DNA from: Cryptomeria japonica
Taxonomy: Eukaryota; Streptophyta; Pinopsida; Cupressales; Cupressaceae
DNA length: 64,000 nt
Direction: 5' to 3'
Assembly: GCF_030272615.1 (NCBI RefSeq)
Contig: NC_081406.1
Location: 210,898,997-210,962,996 of the forward strand
The notes below the pieces were generated by a model. It did not search any database. It was not told the DNA's origin and saw nothing but the letters and a program-made list of their open reading frames with translations. Positions 59,655 through 64,000 of this stretch are shown here, piece after piece; position 1 is the first letter of the stretch, and each line of letters opens with the position of its first letter. The position numbers and the translations under genes are program-made.

Positions 59655-59669
59655 GTGGCTCTAATACCA
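59655..59669 (-). promoter_or_regulatory. Copia C primer-binding site
   Basis: The minus strand reads TGGTATTAGAGCCACG directly after the 5' LTR. It fits the initiator tRNA-Met site TGGTATCAGAGC with one C-to-T change. Confidence 0.88.
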
Positions 59670-60441
59670 TGTAAATGATATTCAAATTTATGTTCAAAAT
59701 CTAAAGATTATAGATTTTGTCTCTCTTTTATTTTCTAAGAAGACTTTCTTTATATATTTACTTGAAGGTATATCCAATATTTTATTGCTGGTTACTGATC
59801 GTAATTTCCTTTGTATTGCAGATCGCTGTATAGAACATTAATTGATTTCGATATCCTTCTATAGCACTCGAATGGCATATATATATGTAAATAACCTTTG
59901 ATCAAGGCATGCCTTGACTGGGCATGTCTCTTGACATGTCCGATCAAGACATGTCTTGATCGTATGAAGTAGATGTCGTTTCATAACAAATAAAAACAAA
60001 CTTTGTTTATACCCGATACCAATCGGTGTCATTTCAGATGCTAATGATTATTGATTAACCCGATAACAATTGGTTTATTATAAGTGCAGATCGATAACCA
60101 AAATCGGTGATAGTTATCATACACGATAACTATGATATGCAATATTAATACGATGTGATCTGAAACATATGAGCACAATCATGGCATAAATAATATGATC
60201 ATAACACGATCAATGGCAAGTTTGTATATGCTGTTTAAGTATCGATATATGCAAATCGATACTTGAAATCATGAAATATATATGAAGATGATTATAACAA
60301 GTTTATTCAATCAAACTGATTGATCAACATAAAGTCTACCATTTGTTTTGTAATTTCATCGATAAGATAGATGATTGAATGAGAGATAAATGAAGTCTCT
60401 CATTCAATCATTTATCTGACCGATGCTACGTAGTTTCAACA
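59670..60441 (-). repeat. Copia C 5' LTR
   Basis: The 772-bp partner of 47,262-48,033 keeps the same symmetric elements: the 20-bp palindrome at 59,942-59,961 and the 15-bp stem-loop at 60,372-60,410. Confidence 0.95.
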
Positions 60442-61048
60442 TAAACTAACTTGAATTGAAAAAAAAGGGCAAAAGGAAAGGGTTGAGAGAGTCTATTCTA
60501 AGACCTAGAATGTAAGAAGATAGTTGAATGATTAGCTGGAATCCTACTGGACGAGGTCTCACCATCAACTTGAACAATTTGACACAAGCTCAGTGCAATC
60601 TTCTTAGGACATTTCAAATATGTTCAAATCATTACCATCGAACACTGCTCACAATTCAAGTTAATGCATAAACAATGGATGTATAGCGTTTTGAAGTTAA
60701 GTGCATAGTATTCCAGTTGACCACACAAGGCACACTTACAATCAATAAGAGGCTAGTGGTATGGACTAGGTGGATTCCACATCAATACATTCAACAAATC
60801 CCTCCGTTCAATCTAATTTATGTATCATCTAACATGAAGATCCAACAAGAAACCATGCACATTGTAAAGAAACAACACACTTCACCATAACTTCAATGAA
60901 AATGGAGTTCATTTACAACTTAGGCAACAATTTTTGCCTTCTCCTCCTACTCTACTCTAATTGCTATTTTATTCTTCAAAATTATCTATTCTTCTATTGC
61001 TATTAACTATTAGCTAACTATTAACCTTTACAAATGAAGAGGCTGAGA

Positions 61049-61138
61049 TTTTTATAGTGCTCTCAATACTATTTAACGACTCAGATCAATTTGAGATCAA
61101 TGGCCAAGATTTTACAATGAAAACCCTAATTAGGGTTT
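61049..61138 (-). promoter_or_regulatory. LTR E core promoter
   Basis: On the minus strand AAACCCTAATTAGGGTTT (61,121-61,138) precedes TATAAAAA (61,049-61,056), then tctcagcctcttcatttgta, which parallels gaccccctcatttgta in D1. It confirms that E is a reversed member of the D superfamily. Confidence 0.7.
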
Positions 61139-61950
61139 GTTACAACAAACTCAATTTGGCCAATTAAATAATTACAACACTTTGGTAATGACCAATAGAT
61201 AACAAGGGTAGGTGCCTCGAAGTTTGTGCCATCATGGTTGAGTTAGGTACATTGAATCAAGACATGCTGATGTGGACCTTTCTGACTAGAGGAATAGTGA
61301 CTGGGACGCCACCTCAATCTTGCACTTTGTAGTCTTGATTTGATTCATCATCATGAAGGGATGTTGAGAGATATCTCTTGATACTCAACATTATCCAGTT
61401 TGCTTAAGGTGATGATGATGATGAGAAGCAAATTTTGATTAACTCTTCTAAAACTATTTGCTTCTTTAATCATGCTCGCTGTAGGTCTTGGTTTTGAAGT
61501 ATTGATGTACTTTTGATGTCACCACTGCCCCTTTCCTTTGGAATTCCTTCTCTTGTGACTCCCTTCATGTCGTTGATGTTGTAGATCATGTCTTTGTGTA
61601 AGTGAATGCTTCTTGCGTGATCTCCTTATTTCTTTCTTCATCCCCTGCCAAACAAACAAGCAAGTATTAAATACACTTGATATATAGGTTTAATAAGAGC
61701 ATATAAAGAGAATTCGCCCTCATGAAGAGACACTTGAAGTTGTTTTTTCGCTCTTGGAGAGGAGCTCTTTAAGTTTACTCTACCCTTGATGTTGATTAAG
61801 TTGCCCTTGTCTTTTGAACTTGCTCTCCTCCATCTTTTCAACTCAAAATGACTCTTTCCAATCATCAAATCTCCTCCAATGTAGTGGTCTTGTAGTCAAT
61901 CTTGCAAATTCACCTTCAATTAGGAACACATGAAGTAGAGTTCACTCCAT
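61139..61950 (-). other. LTR E unique U3 segment
   Basis: No gene is supported here. A minus-strand frame at 61,638-61,868 has no recognised motif. The segment lies where D1 has its ORF, but no similarity is evident. Confidence 0.45.
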
Positions 61951-61954
61951 AACT

Positions 61955-63245
61955 TTTACACTTGAAATTCGCTCTTGAAGCTCAGAACATGAAGTTCGCT
62001 CCCCTCCTTGAATTCATGAAGTTTGCTCATGTTGTTGAGTTTGTGAAGTTCAATATGAAATTCGCTCATGCATGAAGTTGAGGTTTGCCCATGTAGGTTT
62101 GAACATGCAGTTGAGATTCGCTCATGTATGTTTAAAGATGAAGATTGCTCTAGATGGTGTGCACATGAAGCTTGTTTCAATCACCTTGCTTATGAAGTTC
62201 GCTCCAATCTTCCAAGTCATGAAGTTCGCTCCAATCTTCCAAGTCATGAAGTTCGCTCCAAATGTCTAACTCATGAAGTTCGCTCCAAATGTCTAACTCA
62301 TGAAGTTCGCTCCAATTTCTCAACTCATGAAGTTTGCTTCAAAAGTCCAACTCATGAAGTAAGTGTTCTCAAATTTGCTTCATTCCTTTATTCCCAACTT
62401 CGCTCATGAAAGCTTGAAGGTGTAGTTTGCTCCAAATCCCCAACTTATGAAGTTCGCTCCAAAAGCTCAACTCATGAAATTCGCTCCAACTTGTCAACTC
62501 ATGAAGTTTGCTTGAAATCATCAACTCATGAAATCGCTCTTGATCATCAACTCATGAAGTTCATTTTGTGTAAAATTCACTCCATTTTGTCAACTTATGA
62601 AGTTCGCTCCAAAAGTGCAACTCATGAAGTTCAAGTTCGCTCCAAATCCCCAACTTATGAAGTTCGCTCCAAGATGCCAAGTCATGAAGTTCGCTCCAAG
62701 AGGCTAAGTCATGAAGTTCGCTCCAAGATGCCAAGTCATGAAGTTCGCTCCAAGAGGCTAAGTCATGAAGTTCGCTCCAAGATGCCAGTTCATGAAGCTC
62801 GCTCTTGAGTGTTTGATCATGAAGTAAGTATTCTCAAATTTTCTTCATTCCTTTATTTCCAACTTCGTTCATGAAGGCTTGAAGGTGAAATTCACTCCAA
62901 TATCCCAACTCATGAAGTTTGCTCCAAAAGTGCAACTCATGAAGTTCAAGTTCGCTCCAAAAGCTCAACTCATGAAGTTCGCTCCAAAAGCTCAACTCAT
63001 GAAGTTCAAGTTCGCTCCAAAAGCTCAACTCCTGAAGTTGAAATTCATTCATGTGTGCTCATTCATGAAATTTGCTCCAATCTTCCAACTCGTGAAGTTT
63101 TCCCTTGAACATTTGAATATGAAGTAAGTGCTCTCAAATTTCCTTCATTCTTCCACTTTCAACATGAAGAAGTTCGCTCCAAATCTCTCAAGCATGAAGT
63201 TCGCTCCAAATTGCCAGTTCATGAAGTTCGAAGTTCACTCACCTA
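61955..63245. repeat. 27-bp tandem repeat array in LTR E
   Basis: Dozens of units on the core CATGAAGTTCGCTCCAA occur; the exact 27-bp period is clear at 62,192, 62,219, 62,246 and 62,273. A longer phrase, 'atgaagtaagtgttctcaaattt' plus 'cttcattccttta', recurs at about 62,357, 62,820 and 63,120, showing higher-order duplication. The plus-strand reading gives an HEVRSNLPS-type nonapeptide repeat; there is no sign that it is translated. Confidence 0.93.
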
Positions 63246-63681
63246 ACCTTGAAGATGAAGTCCTTCTGGAGGTTGTGCTTATGAGGTGGATTTCAAATCA
63301 AGACTAAACTCTCCCTTGCTCACTTTCACCTACACTTTTGACTTCAATATATGATGACATGAACATCATGAGGTCTTAGAGCGAAATTTAGTTCTTTACA
63401 TAAGGAGTGTTCATGAAGTGAAATTTGCTCCCCAAGAGTAGCACTTGAAGTGACCCTCTAATTAACAATTCTTCTTCATTTGAACTCATGATATCTAGAC
63501 TTTGCAAACTTACTTACTTCATACTCATGTAAGACTATACACCTGACTCCTAGCCATTTGAACGCCTATACCTCTCTAATGCAAAGGCTAATAGCTAAAG
63601 ACACCAAACAATACCTAGAAAGCAGAAAAAAAAATGGGGGTCCCCATTTGTGATGTGGCGATGTGTGAATACCTCACAACA

Positions 63682-64000
63682 GTCCCCTTGTCTTCAAGTG
63701 GCAAGAGAGGGAGGCCTAATATTGACTAGGTGATTCGTGAAACTGAGAAGGAGATCGATGCCATCTTTGAGTGCTTCAAAGTGACAACTGAATTTTTTGT
63801 TGAGTTGAATGGGCATTTGTCAAGCATCTATGATACGTTGGCTTGAATGGAGACCAACCAATCCTAGATAGATAAACAAGTTGCTTCTCTTTGGGGCAAG
63901 GTGGCTATGATGTGGTCTACAGTGGATTCCTTGAAGAATCAAGTTCATTTGGTGGAAGACGCCATCATTCTCATCTACAGTATTTATCTGGTCATGTTGA
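63682..64000 (+). pseudogene. Host sequence right of LTR E: decayed coiled-coil ORF
   Basis: After the GTCCC duplicate one plus-strand frame reads VIRETEKEIDAIFECFKV, ELNGHLSSIYDTLA and IDKQVASLWGKVAMMWSTVD, with three stops (TAG, TGA, TAG). It looks like an amphipathic coiled coil, perhaps an old gag-type protein. It runs off the window at 64,000. The family is not identified. Confidence 0.4.

Larger units (their letters stand above)
47262..60441 (-). mobile_element. Copia C: Ty1/copia retrotransposon with two solo LTRs inside
   Basis: Two 772-bp LTRs (47,262-48,033 and 59,670-60,441) run TGTAAATG to CAACA on the plus strand. They differ at about 20 positions by eye, and the element is flanked by a perfect TAAAC duplication. 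The minus strand gives primer site TGGTATTAGAGCCACG, gag, protease, integrase, RT and RNase H, and a polypurine tract AAGAGGGAG. D1 (RT/RNase H boundary) and D2 (gag) are later insertions with their own duplications. Without them the element is about 6.0 kb. Confidence 0.95.
46981..63681 (-). mobile_element. Element E: giant solo LTR, split by copia C
   Basis: The two halves (46,981-47,261 and 60,447-63,681, about 3.5 kb together) form one LTR on the minus strand. It starts TGTTGTGAGGTATTCACACATCGCC at the right and ends AAAAAGCACATCAACA at the left. Flanks are GTCCT and GTCCC, a nearly perfect 5-bp duplication. Start, promoter block and end match D1 and D2. No internal retrotransposon genes adjoin it, so it is a solo LTR left by LTR recombination. 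Copia C lies in its R/U5 part. Confidence 0.8.

Noticed and set aside
61955-63245. CRISPR-like array
   Set aside because: Units are directly tandem and variable, with no unique spacers of constant length, and the DNA is plant nuclear. It is LTR-internal satellite DNA.

Overview
This is eukaryotic plant nuclear DNA. It is AT-rich, its transposon genes are split by GT-AG introns, and nearly every recognisable coding stretch belongs to a plant transposable element. The very large LTR elements, deep nesting and low gene density suggest a big-genome plant, most likely a conifer or other gymnosperm. That placement is inference; no host gene here fixes the species.

1-14,284: a CACTA (En/Spm) DNA transposon reading rightwards. 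It has a TNP2/TNPD-like transposase gene (1-4,405) ending in a microsatellite-coded Asp/Gly tail. A second spliced gene follows (about 4,860-8,000); its first part carries a SET-domain-like (protein lysine methyltransferase) module and its last part resembles the small CACTA protein. A long non-coding stretch ends in subterminal GTCGG/CGACGG-type repeats and a CACTAGTA terminus. The left end lies outside the window.

14,285-15,740: decayed remnants and an (AC)n(AT)n microsatellite.

15,740-36,100: an old minus-strand Ty3/gypsy element ('A') cut apart by three insertions: a likely solo LTR (15,980-17,121), a plus-strand gag-protease-only LTR element ('B', 19,509-26,491) and a complete minus-strand Ty1/copia element ('copia-1', 26,671-32,313, target duplication CCATG).

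36,100-39,290: AT-rich diverged tandem repeats, one copy split by a 545-bp LINE-derived retroposon with a perfect 17-bp target duplication. 39,290-46,980: the only island without clear transposons, with a candidate TATA-led first exon of a plastid-targeted protein.

46,981-63,681: a three-level nest. A giant minus-strand solo LTR ('E', target duplication GTCCT/GTCCC) is split by a minus-strand copia element ('C', 47,262-60,441, target duplication TAAAC, two 772-bp LTRs). C is itself split by two plus-strand solo LTRs of one family related to E: D1 (49,360-53,242, CCTCC) and D2 (55,868-59,165, GATCT). These 3.3-3.9 kb LTRs carry tandem arrays of 84, 57 or 27 bp and a conserved palindrome-plus-TATA promoter. 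In D1 they also carry an intact 317-codon ORF of unknown function behind its own TATA box.

The insertion order read from interruptions is E, then C, then D1 and D2; and gypsy A before B, copia-1 and the solo LTR. Many stops in the older copies are TAG or TGA where CAG, CGA or TGG would be expected, which fits decay by cytosine methylation.
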